Origin: Clostridia bacterium
GTDB taxonomy: Bacteria > Bacillota > Clostridia > Oscillospirales > Acutalibacteraceae
Direction: 5' to 3'
DNA length: 64,000 nt
NCBI GenBank assembly: GCA_017521425.1
Contig: JAFXCQ010000012.1
Location: 109,390 to 173,389, forward strand
Shown here piece after piece: positions 18,265 through 27,358 of this stretch; the first letter of the stretch is position 1, and each line of letters opens with the position of its first letter. A program made the position numbers and the translations under genes. A model generated the notes under the pieces. The model was not told the origin of the DNA and did not search any database. It worked only from the letters and a program-made list of their open reading frames with translations.

Positions 18265-19998
18265 TTATACTTCAAACTGACTTTTATAAAGATTATAATA
18301 AAAACCTTTTTTGGAAATCAAATCATTGTGATTACCAATTTCTATAACATTACCATCCTTCATAACAAGTATTCTATCAGCATCTTTAATGGTTGAAAGT
18401 CTGTGTGCAACAACAAACGATGTCTTTCCTTTCATCAATAAATCAAATGCTTTACTGATTTTCAATTCAGTACGCGTATCTATTGAAGATGTTGCTTCGT
18501 CAAGAATAAGCATAGGTGGATTCATTACCATAACTCTTGTTATACATAAAAGCTGTTTTTGACCTTCGGAAAGCGAACCTCCGCTTTCTCCTAAAATGGT
18601 GTTATAACCATTCGGCAATCTTTTAATAAAGCTATGGGCTCTTGTCATTTTTGCCGCTTCTATTACCTGCTCTTCTGTTGCATTCTTAACACCTAACGTT
18701 AAATTTTCAAGAACAGTTCCACTTTTAAGCCACGTTTCCTGTAAGACCATACCAAAATTTGAACGAAGCTCTTCTCTTGTTACATCTTTAATATTCTTAC
18801 CATTTATTATAATTTCACCGCTCTTAACATCATAAAAGCGCATAAGAATATTTATTAAAGTTGTTTTTCCGCAACCGGTAGGGCCAACTATTGCAATTGT
18901 TTCACCTGCTTTTACCTTTAATGAAAAGTCTTCAATCAAAGGCTTATCAGGACTATATGAAAAATGAACATTTTTAAATTCAACTGTACCAGAATGGTCA
19001 TTGAAGGAAGCTTTACCATCTTCACTATATTCATCCTCGTAAATTAAGCTAAAAACTCTCTCAAGACAAGCAATAGCATTCTGGAGCTCTGTAATAACAC
19101 CTGAAATCTCATTGAATGGCTTTGTATATTGGTTTGCATAGCTCAGAAAACTAACAAGCATACCAACAGTTAAAGAGCCTTTTAAAACGAAAATAGCGCC
19201 AATTAAAGCAACAACCATATAAACCATACTATTTACAAATCGGGTAACCGGGTTTGTAAGAGATGAGTAAAAAATTGCTTTTAATGAAATCTTACCTAAA
19301 GAATTATTGATATTATCAAATTCAACAATTGCTTTATCCTCATAATTAAATGCTTTAACGGTTTTTTGATTAGTTATCATTTCTTCTGTTAATGCAGTCT
19401 GCTCTGCTCTTTTTTCTGATTGATTTTTAAAGAGTTTATATGTTCTGCCCGAAATGAATTTTGCCGCAAATAACGATACTGGTGTCAAAACTATTACCGC
19501 AACAGTGATTACAGGATTCATTAAAGCCATAAAAATCAATGTACCTATTATTGTTGCAATACCCGTAAAGACCTGAGTAACTCCCATTAAAAGACCATCC
19601 GCAAATGTATCGACATCTGTTATAATTCTGCTTACAATACCACCATGTGCATTAGAATCAATATATTTAATTGGTAATTTCATCAATTTATCAAAGCAAA
19701 GCTTTCTGATATCACGCACAGTATTATAAGTAATATAGTTATTTATAATACTCATAATCCATTGAGAAATACCCCCAAGAAGAACAATAATAGCTATCTT
19801 GACAAGAATTGGTACTAAAGCATCAAATTTAACATTATCAGCACTTACAATGGTATCAACCGCGTCACCAATAAGCACTGGAATATATAAAGATATAACA
19901 ACGAATACCATTGCTAACAAAATGGTTAAAGCAAGCATTGCTTTATACTTACCAATTATAGAAAACAATCTTTTGAATGTTTGTTTTTTAGTATTCAT
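18265..19998 (-). CDS. ABC exporter subunit, active-site half (MdlB-like)
   Basis: A 577-residue half-transporter: six membrane helices (about residues 15-305), then a nucleotide-binding domain with Walker A GPTGCGKTT, Q-loop MVLQETWL, signature LSEGQ, Walker B MLILDEATSSID and H-loop VVAHRLST. The catalytic Glu and switch His are both present, unlike in its partner. The start overlaps the partner's stop by four bases, so the two are made together as a heterodimer. The substrate cannot be told; multidrug or lipid-like export is usual for this family. Confidence 0.95.
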   Translation of the reverse strand: MNTKKQTFKRLFSIIGKYKAMLALTILLAMVFVVISLYIPVLIGDAVDTIVSADNVKFDALVPILVKIAIIVLLGGISQWIMSIINNYITYNTVRDIRKLCFDKLMKLPIKYIDSNAHGGIVSRIITDVDTFADGLLMGVTQVFTGIATIIGTLIFMALMNPVITVAVIVLTPVSLFAAKFISGRTYKLFKNQSEKRAEQTALTEEMITNQKTVKAFNYEDKAIVEFDNINNSLGKISLKAIFYSSLTNPVTRFVNSMVYMVVALIGAIFVLKGSLTVGMLVSFLSYANQYTKPFNEISGVITELQNAIACLERVFSLIYEDEYSEDGKASFNDHSGTVEFKNVHFSYSPDKPLIEDFSLKVKAGETIAIVGPTGCGKTTLINILMRFYDVKSGEIIINGKNIKDVTREELRSNFGMVLQETWLKSGTVLENLTLGVKNATEEQVIEAAKMTRAHSFIKRLPNGYNTILGESGGSLSEGQKQLLCITRVMVMNPPMLILDEATSSIDTRTELKISKAFDLLMKGKTSFVVAHRLSTIKDADRILVMKDGNVIEIGNHNDLISKKGFYYNLYKSQFEV

Positions 19999-21722
19999 CT
20001 TTCTTCACCCCCGAACTGAGAGCTGCAGATTTCTTTATAAATATCAGAAGTATTCTGTAATTCTTCGTGAGTACCAATACCCACTAACTCACCATCATCT
20101 AAAACAAGAATTTTATCTGAATTCATAACAGCAGAAACTCGTTGCGATACTATGAATACTGTCGGATTGTCCGGTAATTCCTTTATCGCTTTTCTTAATT
20201 TCGCATCAGTTGCTAAATCAAGTGCAGAAGCAGAGTCATCAAGAATAATGACAGGCGCCTTTTTAATCAACGCACGAGCAATTGCAATTCGTTGTTTCTG
20301 CCCACCAGAGAGATTTTTACCATATTGCTCAACCTTACAATCTAATCCCTCATCTTTTTTCATAACAAACTCTTCTGCCTGAGATAGTTTTAAAGCAACA
20401 CTTAACTCTTCTTCAGTTGCATTAATTTTGCCCATTTTAATATTATCTCTTATTGTTCCCTTGAATAATTCTGCTTTTTGCGGGACAATAGCAATATTAT
20501 CTCTTAAGAACTTTTCAGTTACTGAATTTATAGGCTTCTCAAAAATATTCAATTCACCATCTGTAATATCATAAAAACGCGAAATAAGATTTACGAGTGT
20601 TGTTTTACCCGAACCTGTACCACCTATTATGCCAATAGTTTCACCATTTTTTACTGCAAATGAAATATTTTCGAGTGAATTTTCAGTTGAATCAGGGTAT
20701 CTGAAAGAAACATTTTTAAATTCAACCGCTATCTCAGAATTCAAATCAAAATAATCCTTGGCATCAAGTGAATCTAAAACAGAATCTTCTACATCAAACA
20801 CTTTTGAAATTCTACCTGCACTTGCAATAGATTTTGTAATACTTACAATTAAATTTGCGAGTTTTATAAGTTCAACAAGAATCTGTGCCATATAGTTATA
20901 AAGAGCAATAACTGTACCTTGTGAAATATCACCATTATCTACTCTTATTGCGCCTACCCATATAAGAACAACTGCAGAAATATTAACAATAACAAACGTC
21001 ATTGGATTTGTTAATGAAGAAATTCTTGCAACCGCCCGCTGTGCAATATTTAAAACTATATTTTTATCATTGAAAATTTCAGTTTCATCTTTTTCTTTAC
21101 AAAAAGCTCTTATAACTCTTACACCCGAAAGATTTTCACGGGTTGTAAGCATTAAAGAATCAAGCTTTTCCTGTACATTTCTGTATTTTGGTATGGTAAC
21201 TGCCATAACTGTAAATACAACAACAGAAAGCAGTGGTATTGTAACAACAAAAACAAGTGCTGATTTCACATCTAATGTAAACGCCATTATCATTGAACCA
21301 AAAACAATAAATGGTGAGCGTAAGAATAATCTTAAAGTAAGATTAACACCAGATTGAACCTGATTTATATCGCTTGTCATTCGTGTTATAAGTGTTGAAG
21401 CGCCAATTTTTTCGTGCTCCGCATAAGAGAATTTCTGTATATGACGGAATAAATCTGATTTTAAATCAGTTGCCATACCTACCGCCGCACGAGCAGACAT
21501 ATATTGAGCCGAAACTGAAAATAATAAACCAAATAACCCTAATGCAAATAAAATCAAACACTGTTTTACAATATAATCTGTACCACTACCGATACCAATA
21601 TCAACAATATTTGCGATAATTATTGGCACAAACAATTCAAGAAGCGCCTCTGACATTTTCAGCAGAGGCGCAAAAATTGTTTCTTTAATATACTTTTTTA
21701 AGTAAATCAAAACTTTTTTCAT
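19995..21722 (-). CDS. ABC exporter subunit, degenerate-site half (MdlA-like)
   Basis: A 575-residue partner with six membrane helices and an ATPase domain: Walker A GGTGSGKTT, signature LSGGQKQRIAIARA, Walker B VIILDDSASALD. The catalytic Glu after Walker B is Asp (LDD), and the H-loop His is Gln (FIVSQRVS). These are the changes seen in the degenerate site of asymmetric exporters such as TM287/288 and BmrCD. The membrane part includes an N-terminal amphipathic start, MKKVLIYLKKYIKETIF. It is the first gene of the pair. Confidence 0.95.
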   Translation of the reverse strand: MKKVLIYLKKYIKETIFAPLLKMSEALLELFVPIIIANIVDIGIGSGTDYIVKQCLILFALGLFGLLFSVSAQYMSARAAVGMATDLKSDLFRHIQKFSYAEHEKIGASTLITRMTSDINQVQSGVNLTLRLFLRSPFIVFGSMIMAFTLDVKSALVFVVTIPLLSVVVFTVMAVTIPKYRNVQEKLDSLMLTTRENLSGVRVIRAFCKEKDETEIFNDKNIVLNIAQRAVARISSLTNPMTFVIVNISAVVLIWVGAIRVDNGDISQGTVIALYNYMAQILVELIKLANLIVSITKSIASAGRISKVFDVEDSVLDSLDAKDYFDLNSEIAVEFKNVSFRYPDSTENSLENISFAVKNGETIGIIGGTGSGKTTLVNLISRFYDITDGELNIFEKPINSVTEKFLRDNIAIVPQKAELFKGTIRDNIKMGKINATEEELSVALKLSQAEEFVMKKDEGLDCKVEQYGKNLSGGQKQRIAIARALIKKAPVIILDDSASALDLATDAKLRKAIKELPDNPTVFIVSQRVSAVMNSDKILVLDDGELVGIGTHEELQNTSDIYKEICSSQFGGEER

Positions 21723-21765
21723 TTAAAGAAACCTCGTTACAATTCTAAATCATTTAATAGTAAAA

Positions 21766-22980
21766 TCAAACTAATTTTTTAACAAAGCTTTTTGAACTTT
21801 TTTTGGTAAAACCATAGAAAACAAGGATGTACAATGTAATACACAAAATAAAGTTTTCAGTTGAAAATAATAATAAAACAAAACCTAAAAGGAAGCATTT
21901 AGTAAAAAAATTCTGGTTGTTTATTATAAAGAAACGAATACAACCGATTATTGGTAACAATCCACCTGCAAGACCAAATAAACAAAGTAAATTTAAGAAT
22001 GAGCAGGTTGCCATATTTTCACAGAAACGCTCCTGAATAAACAAGTAGTCGTCATAACCAACACCTAAAATCGGGTTTTGAAGAAAAGCGGTACCCGGGT
22101 ATATTATAGCATTGATTCTGACATTAGTTGAATCATTGACTGTACTACCCTCTAATATACCAAGCTTACCAAATGCTTGTAAAATGTAATCATCGCCAAA
22201 AACAAGCATACCAAGAAGGCACAACACTGCTGCAACAGAAACAAAAAACTTAATTTTATTTGAAATAAAGTTCTTGTTAACAGTAATAAAGGCGAAAAAC
22301 AAAATAAATATACAGAAAATACCTAATGTTGAAACAGTAGATAAAATTGTTATAAAAAACAATAACACTCTTTTAGGATTAAATTTATTCTCAAACAATT
22401 CAAAATACAACGCAATATTAAGGAATATTGCGAATGCGCCTGGCTCCCAAAAAACACCAAAGTTACGCAAAGTGAAATTACTTGAAGATATAATCGCAAA
22501 AATCGCATTATAATAAATAACACCATTTTTTTCAATTGTAGGTAACCAACTGAACAAATTAACAGATACTAATTTGATAGCAAAGGTTATAAGTGAAAAA
22601 ATTGCTAAAAATGTCATAATAGACGTAAAAATGTCTTTAAATTCTTCATACGGAACAAACAAAACAACTAAATATCCTACTACCCAGATTACAACCATAA
22701 TAATCATTTGCTTCATATTATAATTACCATAAAGCACAGGAAGAATTAAAGAAATAATGAAAAAACTAACAGTTCGTTTTACGCGTGAAAAAAACTGATT
22801 GGACAAGACTGTTTTTTGAAATCTTGTTAAAATAATTGCTGCAATAGAAACAATAGAAATAATAAGCCTCAAAGTACCACTAAAAGTTTCAAGTGTAAAA
22901 AAAGAAGTATCTATTGTAAGTAAAAAAAACATTGCCAAATAAGCAATTATTCTGTTAGGTGTTAAATCTCTTTTTTTCAT
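21766..22980 (-). CDS. Wzy/O-antigen-ligase-like membrane protein
   Basis: A 404-residue, very hydrophobic protein with about ten to twelve membrane helices. A larger extracytoplasmic loop near the C-terminal third (ILEGSTVNDSTNVRINAI, then NPILGVGYDDYLFIQERF) matches the periplasmic loop and GxGY-type motif of Wzy polymerases and WaaL ligases. It probably polymerises or ligates a surface glycan. No glycan cluster surrounds it; the nearest glycosyltransferase is at 3.3 kb. The gap to the ABC exporter is 43 bases in the same direction, so co-transcription is possible. The ribosome site is weak. Confidence 0.75.
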   Translation of the reverse strand: MKKRDLTPNRIIAYLAMFFLLTIDTSFFTLETFSGTLRLIISIVSIAAIILTRFQKTVLSNQFFSRVKRTVSFFIISLILPVLYGNYNMKQMIIMVVIWVVGYLVVLFVPYEEFKDIFTSIMTFLAIFSLITFAIKLVSVNLFSWLPTIEKNGVIYYNAIFAIISSSNFTLRNFGVFWEPGAFAIFLNIALYFELFENKFNPKRVLLFFITILSTVSTLGIFCIFILFFAFITVNKNFISNKIKFFVSVAAVLCLLGMLVFGDDYILQAFGKLGILEGSTVNDSTNVRINAIIYPGTAFLQNPILGVGYDDYLFIQERFCENMATCSFLNLLCLFGLAGGLLPIIGCIRFFIINNQNFFTKCFLLGFVLLLFSTENFILCITLYILVFYGFTKKSSKSFVKKLV

Positions 22981-23075
22981 AATTTACCAACTTATACTAT
23001 AAATTTAAACATATATAGGAATTATAATATGTAACAATAAAAAAGTCAAGGAATATAAAGGTTTTAGAAAAGAAA

Positions 23076-23103
23076 CAACTCCTTGCATCTCTGCAAGGAG
23101 TTG
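23076..23103 (-). terminator. Terminator after rpsI
   Basis: Arms CAACTCCTTGCA and TGCAAGGAGTTG, followed on the minus strand by a T-rich stretch. Confidence 0.85.
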
Positions 23104-23120
23104 TGAAATATACAAAGAAA

Positions 23121-23519
23121 TTATCTCTTTGAGAACTGTGGAGCACGACGTGCGCCTTTGAGACCGTATTTCTTTCTTTCTTTCATTCTTGGGTCTCTTG
23201 TAAGAAGGCCAGCTTTTTTGAGAACTGGACGAACTTCATCTTCTGATTGAAGAAGAGCTCTTGCTATACCGTGACGGATAGCACCAGCCTGACCTGTTAC
23301 ACCGCCACCTGCTACACGGCAGATAACATCATATTTTTCAGATGTTTCTGTAAGTGCGAGAGGCTGACGAACGATAAGTTTAAGTGTTTCAAGACCGAAA
23401 TAATCGTCGATATCTCTGTCATTGATTGTAATTTTACCTGTACCTGGGTAAACACGAACACGAGCTACAGATTTTTTTCTTCTACCAGTACCGTAGAAAT
23501 ATGGTTTGCTTTCGTACAT
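23121..23519 (-). CDS. rpsI: 30S ribosomal protein S9
   Basis: A 132-residue S9 protein. It has the family signature [20 protein letters not shown] and the basic C-terminal tail ending RRAPQFSKR, which reaches the P-site tRNA. Start at [21 protein letters not shown]. It is 18 bases after rplM, the conserved L13-S9 pair. Confidence 0.98.
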   Translation of the reverse strand: MYESKPYFYGTGRRKKSVARVRVYPGTGKITINDRDIDDYFGLETLKLIVRQPLALTETSEKYDVICRVAGGGVTGQAGAIRHGIARALLQSEDEVRPVLKKAGLLTRDPRMKERKKYGLKGARRAPQFSKR

Positions 23520-23537
23520 TGTTTATTGCCTCCTCAC

Positions 23538-23966
23538 TTAAAATTCTCTAACAATTGGCTTCTGAGCCTCTTGTTTGTGTTCTGCACCAGCATAAACACG
23601 GATACGTGTCATAGCATTTCTACCGATTGTGTTGTCAGGAAGCATGCCTTTAACAGCTTTTTCTACAACGAATTCAGGTTTTTGTTTCATAAGAGTACCG
23701 TATTTAACAGCTTTCATATTACCAACATAACCTGTGTGGTGATAATAAATCTTATCATTAAGTTTATTACCTGTAAGAACGATTTTTGAAGCATTGATAA
23801 TAATAACGCTATCGCCACAATCAACGTGTGGTGTAAATGTTGGTTTGTGCTTACCGCGAAGGATTGTAGCTGCTTCAACTGCAACTTCACCAAGTGTTCT
23901 GCCTTCTGCGTCAAGAACATACCACTGACGATCTGTAATATCGCCTTTAGGCATATAAGTAGACAT
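23538..23966 (-). CDS. rplM: 50S ribosomal protein L13
   Basis: A 142-residue L13 protein, an early assembly protein of the large subunit. Visible are the N-terminal [19 protein letters not shown], the [19 protein letters not shown] core and the signature [22 protein letters not shown]. The ribosome site GGAGG lies seven bases ahead of ATG 23966. The promoter is unusual: an 11-base inverted repeat brackets its -10 box. Confidence 0.98.
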   Translation of the reverse strand: MSTYMPKGDITDRQWYVLDAEGRTLGEVAVEAATILRGKHKPTFTPHVDCGDSVIIINASKIVLTGNKLNDKIYYHHTGYVGNMKAVKYGTLMKQKPEFVVEKAVKGMLPDNTIGRNAMTRIRVYAGAEHKQEAQKPIVREF

Positions 23967-24000
23967 AGTATTTACCTCCGTAATTTTTGGAACATAATAA

Positions 24001-24046
24001 TCCCGTTTTGCCTTGATATATTATCACAGCAGAACGGGACTGTCAA
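24001..24046 (-). promoter_or_regulatory. rplM promoter with inverted repeat
   Basis: Minus-strand TTGACA (24046-24041), 17-base spacer and TAATAT (24023-24018). Arms TCCCGTTCTGC (24039-24029) and GCAAAACGGGA (24011-24001), matching at 10 of 11 positions, flank the -10 box. Because the first arm lies in the promoter spacer, this looks like a DNA operator more than an RNA leader. Confidence 0.6.
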
Positions 24047-24142
24047 CACTTTTTTTAACAAATTTCAAAATAACTTTTGTAATCTCTTGTTTTCTCTCAT
24101 TTTCTCTTTTTTTTAATGCTTTTTCTCACTCACCAAATTAAA

Positions 24143-25540
24143 TTATTTACCTAATTTACTGTAATCACTTACAATATGAATAGTATTTTTTTGGCGTTTT
24201 TTCTGTTTTCGTTGTTTTTTAGTTGTTGAAAAGAAAATGCAGAGCAATAATGCGAGTACTATAAGACTAACATAAAATGCCGGCGACTTAACAAGCTTTA
24301 ACACCCAGTTAAACATAGCCCAGATATAATTCTTCTTGACTGTATGCCCTGCCACAAGTGTTACTTCGGTAATAACAACATCATTATATAATAAATATGC
24401 TTTACCTACCTCTTCGCCCTCTTCAATAGGGGCTTTAACCTTTTCTGGGAAAGCTTCTGAAAAATTAACAGTAAAGTCATCTACAGTTACTTCGTTAAGA
24501 ACAACTGCTTTTACAGGTGCTTCAGGTACTAAGCTTACATAATCATAAGACCTACCATATTCAACAGAAACCTCACCTAAAATCCTTTCAGTATCAGCAA
24601 GCACCTTCATTTCCATATTATTGAATGCCCACCTAAGCATATAACCGCAAGTCAAAAATGCAGTATTTCTTCCTTCGCCCTCAAGATAATAATCTGTTAC
24701 ACCTTTCATTGCAATGGCAATATAAGTATACCCATCTTTTTTAGCACTTGTAACCAGACAAGCACCCGCTTTATCTGTTGTACCTGTTTTAAGACCAATT
24801 ATCTGTGGTCCAGAGAAATGATAGAATGAATATTCATTTAACAATGGATTGGTGTTATATAAATAACGAACATCACTTTTGTTTGTTTTTGGCATTGTCT
24901 TACCATACTTTGAAGAAATTTTTCTTATAGTTTCATTCTCTAAAGCATGTTTTGAAATAATATACATATCATTAGCTGTTGTTCTGCTTTGCTTATTACT
25001 TGAAAAACCAGAGGTACTTTCATCATCAAGTCCATGTGGATTGGCAAAATAACTATTTTTACAACCCAATTTTTCAACATAAGCATTCATCTCATCAACA
25101 AATACTTGCGGATTACCATTACCATAATGATAAGCAAAAACTGCGGCGGCATCATTTGCACTTGGTAAAAACAAACAATAAAGAAGCATCTCAAGTGTTG
25201 TTTTTTCACCTGCATAAAGACCCGCAACTGAGCTACCTGTTCCGAGAATACTGTCAATCGCTTCTTTCTGGCAAGTAATCTGAGTTGAAAGAGCATCACC
25301 TTTTTCAAGAACAACAAGAGCTGTAACAATTTTTGTCAATGATGCAGGAGCCGCAATTTTATCTGCATTTTTAGAATAAACAACAGTATCTGTATCAACA
25401 TTAACAAGTAAGGCGATATCTGTTTCATATTCTGGTGGTTCAATATTAAAAGCATTCCTATTATCAGCTGCACTTGCAATATTTGTAAATAATGGTAAAA
25501 TTAAAATAAAACAAATTATAAAAATCAGCAATTTTTTCAT
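24143..25540 (-). CDS. D-alanyl-D-alanine carboxypeptidase (DacA/DacF-type PBP)
   Basis: A 465-residue low-molecular-mass penicillin-binding protein that trims peptidoglycan stem peptides. A signal peptide (cut after about residue 25, NIASAA) leads to the S11 peptidase domain with S67-L-T-K (PASLTK), SxN motif SAND and KTG motif LKTGTTD. A beta-rich PBP5-type C-terminal domain (about 300-400) and a membrane helix near the end (AFYVSLIVLALLLCIFF) with a basic tail anchor it. ATG 25540 is preferred to a TTG six bases upstream because AGGTGA is well spaced. The anchoring by a true helix, not an amphipathic one, fits clostridial members. Confidence 0.95.
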   Translation of the reverse strand: MKKLLIFIICFILILPLFTNIASAADNRNAFNIEPPEYETDIALLVNVDTDTVVYSKNADKIAAPASLTKIVTALVVLEKGDALSTQITCQKEAIDSILGTGSSVAGLYAGEKTTLEMLLYCLFLPSANDAAAVFAYHYGNGNPQVFVDEMNAYVEKLGCKNSYFANPHGLDDESTSGFSSNKQSRTTANDMYIISKHALENETIRKISSKYGKTMPKTNKSDVRYLYNTNPLLNEYSFYHFSGPQIIGLKTGTTDKAGACLVTSAKKDGYTYIAIAMKGVTDYYLEGEGRNTAFLTCGYMLRWAFNNMEMKVLADTERILGEVSVEYGRSYDYVSLVPEAPVKAVVLNEVTVDDFTVNFSEAFPEKVKAPIEEGEEVGKAYLLYNDVVITEVTLVAGHTVKKNYIWAMFNWVLKLVKSPAFYVSLIVLALLLCIFFSTTKKQRKQKKRQKNTIHIVSDYSKLGK

Positions 25541-25642
25541 AGACAATCACCTGATAAATGTAGTAAAATAGTAACTAAGAGACATTATAACATTTTATTA
25601 TAAAAATTGAAATAGTATTTTTAAAAAAAGGATTGTGAATTT

Positions 25643-26338
25643 ATGGTTTATATTACAGGAGATACTCACGGAGACCCAGAGCGTCTTTCTAAATCTGCTT
25701 TAAAAGAATTAGAACCTGGTGACACACTTATTGTCTGCGGTGACTTTGGTTTTATCTGGGATGACTCTAAAACAGAACAAAAAATTCTTAAAGCATTTTC
25801 AAAAAGAAAATATAATATTTGTTTTATTGATGGTACTCACGAAAATTTCGAGATGCTTAATGGTTATCCTGTTACTGCCTGGAAAGGTGGAAAGGTACAC
25901 AGAATTTCAGATAATATATTTCACCTTATGCGTGGTCAGATTTTCACTATAGATGGTATGAAATTTTACACAATGGGTGGTGGCGAAAGCCCCGATTTAG
26001 ACTACCGAATCGAAGAAAAAAACTGGTCTAAAGATGAAACTCCATCTAAAGAAGAGCTTCTTGAATCAGCTAATAATTTAGAAAATGTAAACTGCAAGGT
26101 TGATGTAATAATTACACACGAGCCGCCTGGAATTATTAAGGATTTCTTGAAATTAGGTGACAATGAACCTATTCATGTTACATCACTCAACGCATATTTT
26201 GACGAACTTTCAAGATGTGCAGATTTTGACCGTTGGTTTTTTGGTAGCTTACACCTTGATAAATATATTTCAAACTCATATATTGGTGTACACAAAGCAC
26301 TTGTTAATGCTCACACAGGCGAAAGAATAAGTATATAA
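25643..26338 (+). CDS. Calcineurin-like metallophosphoesterase
   Basis: A 231-residue cytoplasmic protein with the metal-binding blocks of the family in order: YITGDTHGD (D-x-H), VCGDFGFIWDD (GDxG), IDGTHENF in place of the usual GNHE, and VIITHEPPG with the last His pair in GSLH. The GNHE Asn is Thr, an uncommon but known change. Substrate is unknown; candidates are nucleotides or phosphoproteins. It stands alone with AAAGG ahead of the ATG. Confidence 0.88.
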   Translation: MVYITGDTHGDPERLSKSALKELEPGDTLIVCGDFGFIWDDSKTEQKILKAFSKRKYNICFIDGTHENFEMLNGYPVTAWKGGKVHRISDNIFHLMRGQIFTIDGMKFYTMGGGESPDLDYRIEEKNWSKDETPSKEELLESANNLENVNCKVDVIITHEPPGIIKDFLKLGDNEPIHVTSLNAYFDELSRCADFDRWFFGSLHLDKYISNSYIGVHKALVNAHTGERISI

Positions 26339-26378
26339 AACACAAAGGCTCAGTCTTAATGACTGTGCCTTTAATAAT

Positions 26379-26798
26379 TTATAAGTATTTTTGTGCCAAA
26401 AAGATGCAAATCCAGAGCGCAATAACAAATGCACTTTCAGCAGGAATTGCAAGCTTTGTGTACGGACACTTCCAACCTTTATCTACACAAAGAAAAATTG
26501 TTCTTGTCACTAAAACAGTTGTAGCGAAAATAACACCACCAATAAGTGAGTGGTACGCAGTGCCTAATGCAATTGTTAAATAAAGAAGAAATGCACCTAA
26601 CGCAAAAGAAATACCACCATAATAAACTCTTATTTCTGTTTTACCCGCATTATCTACAGGTTTAACAGAAAAGCTTTCAGCATTTTTTATAGGACTCGAA
26701 ATAAAAACAACTGCCATTCCCCAAAAATAACCGATAAGACAAATAACTGCAAAAAGCGCAGGTGGGTTTACTGCCCAAATTTCTTTAAAAAACTCCAT
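26379..26798 (-). CDS. Four-helix membrane protein, possibly DUF4345
   Basis: A 139-residue protein with four predicted membrane helices (about 13-33, 58-80, 84-105, 118-137). Between helices 1 and 2 is a polar loop ending in KTEIRVYYGGISFALGAFLL, which resembles the DUF4345 pattern of an Arg-x-Tyr-Tyr-Gly-Gly turn. I do not know a function. It converges on the phosphoesterase gene, with about 40 bases between the stops. Confidence 0.7.
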   Translation of the reverse strand: MEFFKEIWAVNPPALFAVICLIGYFWGMAVVFISSPIKNAESFSVKPVDNAGKTEIRVYYGGISFALGAFLLYLTIALGTAYHSLIGGVIFATTVLVTRTIFLCVDKGWKCPYTKLAIPAESAFVIALWICIFLAQKYL

Positions 26799-26882
26799 AA
26801 AATCATCCTTTTAAAATAATTTGTTATATTTTAACATATAATCAAATTTTATACAACAAGAAAACCAATTAGCATTATCAAC

Positions 26883-26910
26883 TTGACAAAGATTTTACTT
26901 CTGTTATAAT
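26883..26910 (+). promoter_or_regulatory. tRNA-Arg promoter
   Basis: TTGACA, 16-base spacer, TATAAT, ending 18 bases before the broken tRNA half. It is an intact, consensus-quality stable-RNA promoter and now probably drives the complete tRNA-Arg at 27033. Confidence 0.8.
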
Positions 26911-26928
26911 AACTTTAGCAATTTATAA

Positions 26929-26967
26929 GCCTCCTTAGTTCAATGGATAGAATAAATCCCTCCTAAG
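26929..26967 (+). pseudogene. 5' half of interrupted tRNA-Arg(CCU)
   Basis: It reads as the first half of a tRNA: acceptor strand GCCTCCT, TA, D-arm GTTC/GAAT, anticodon-stem strand AATCC and loop CTCCTAA, anticodon CCT. After CTCCTAAG the expected GGATT strand is replaced by CGGGTG, which cannot pair. The matching GGATT and 3' half lie 2.47 kb downstream at 29439. Confidence 0.85.
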
Positions 26968-27032
26968 CGGGTGTTTTAACGCTCGCCTTTGTAAAAAGGC
27001 AAATGGTAATTGGTTTAAATTGTATCGTATAT

Positions 27033-27109
27033 GCGCTTGTAGCTCAGCAGGATAGAGCGTCCGCCTCCTAAGCGGAAGGTCGGGGATTCGAATTCCTTCA
27101 AGCGCGCCA
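27033..27109 (+). tRNA. tRNA-Arg(CCU), complete
   Basis: Full cloverleaf: acceptor GCGCTTG/CAAGCGC, D-stem GCTC/GAGC, anticodon stem TCCGC/GCGGA with loop CTCCTAA, T-stem GGGGA/TCCTT with two G-U pairs, encoded CCA end. It is unrelated in sequence to the interrupted tRNA beyond the anticodon loop, yet has the same anticodon. It lies 65 bases after the broken half and has no -35/-10 pair of its own that I can see. Confidence 0.95.
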
Positions 27110-27146
27110 AAAAGTGCCGAAAACACTACGTTTTCGGCACTTTTAC
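27109..27146 (+). terminator. Terminator after tRNA-Arg
   Basis: Arms AAAGTGCCGAAAAC and GTTTTCGGCACTTT with a five-base loop and a T run. Confidence 0.9.
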
Positions 27147-27358
27147 TTTTTGTTGCTCACTTATTTTCTTGGGTGAGTTTTCTTGCTTTATGAAAGTAAA
27201 ATAAAATCGGACTAATAGCATATCTTGCTCTAATTCTTGCTAATTGCGATTAGCAGAAAAACGGTGTTTTGCTAATCACCTGCTAATCGGATTTTTAGCA
27301 AAAACTTGCTAATTCGCGCAGGCGTATGTTCCATCCATATTTTTTAGTATATCAGCAA

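Noticed and set aside
26985..27000. Hairpin GCCTTT-GTAA-AAAGGC as a terminator between the broken and whole tRNA
   Set aside because: The stem is short and followed by AAATGG, with no T run, so it should not stop transcription.
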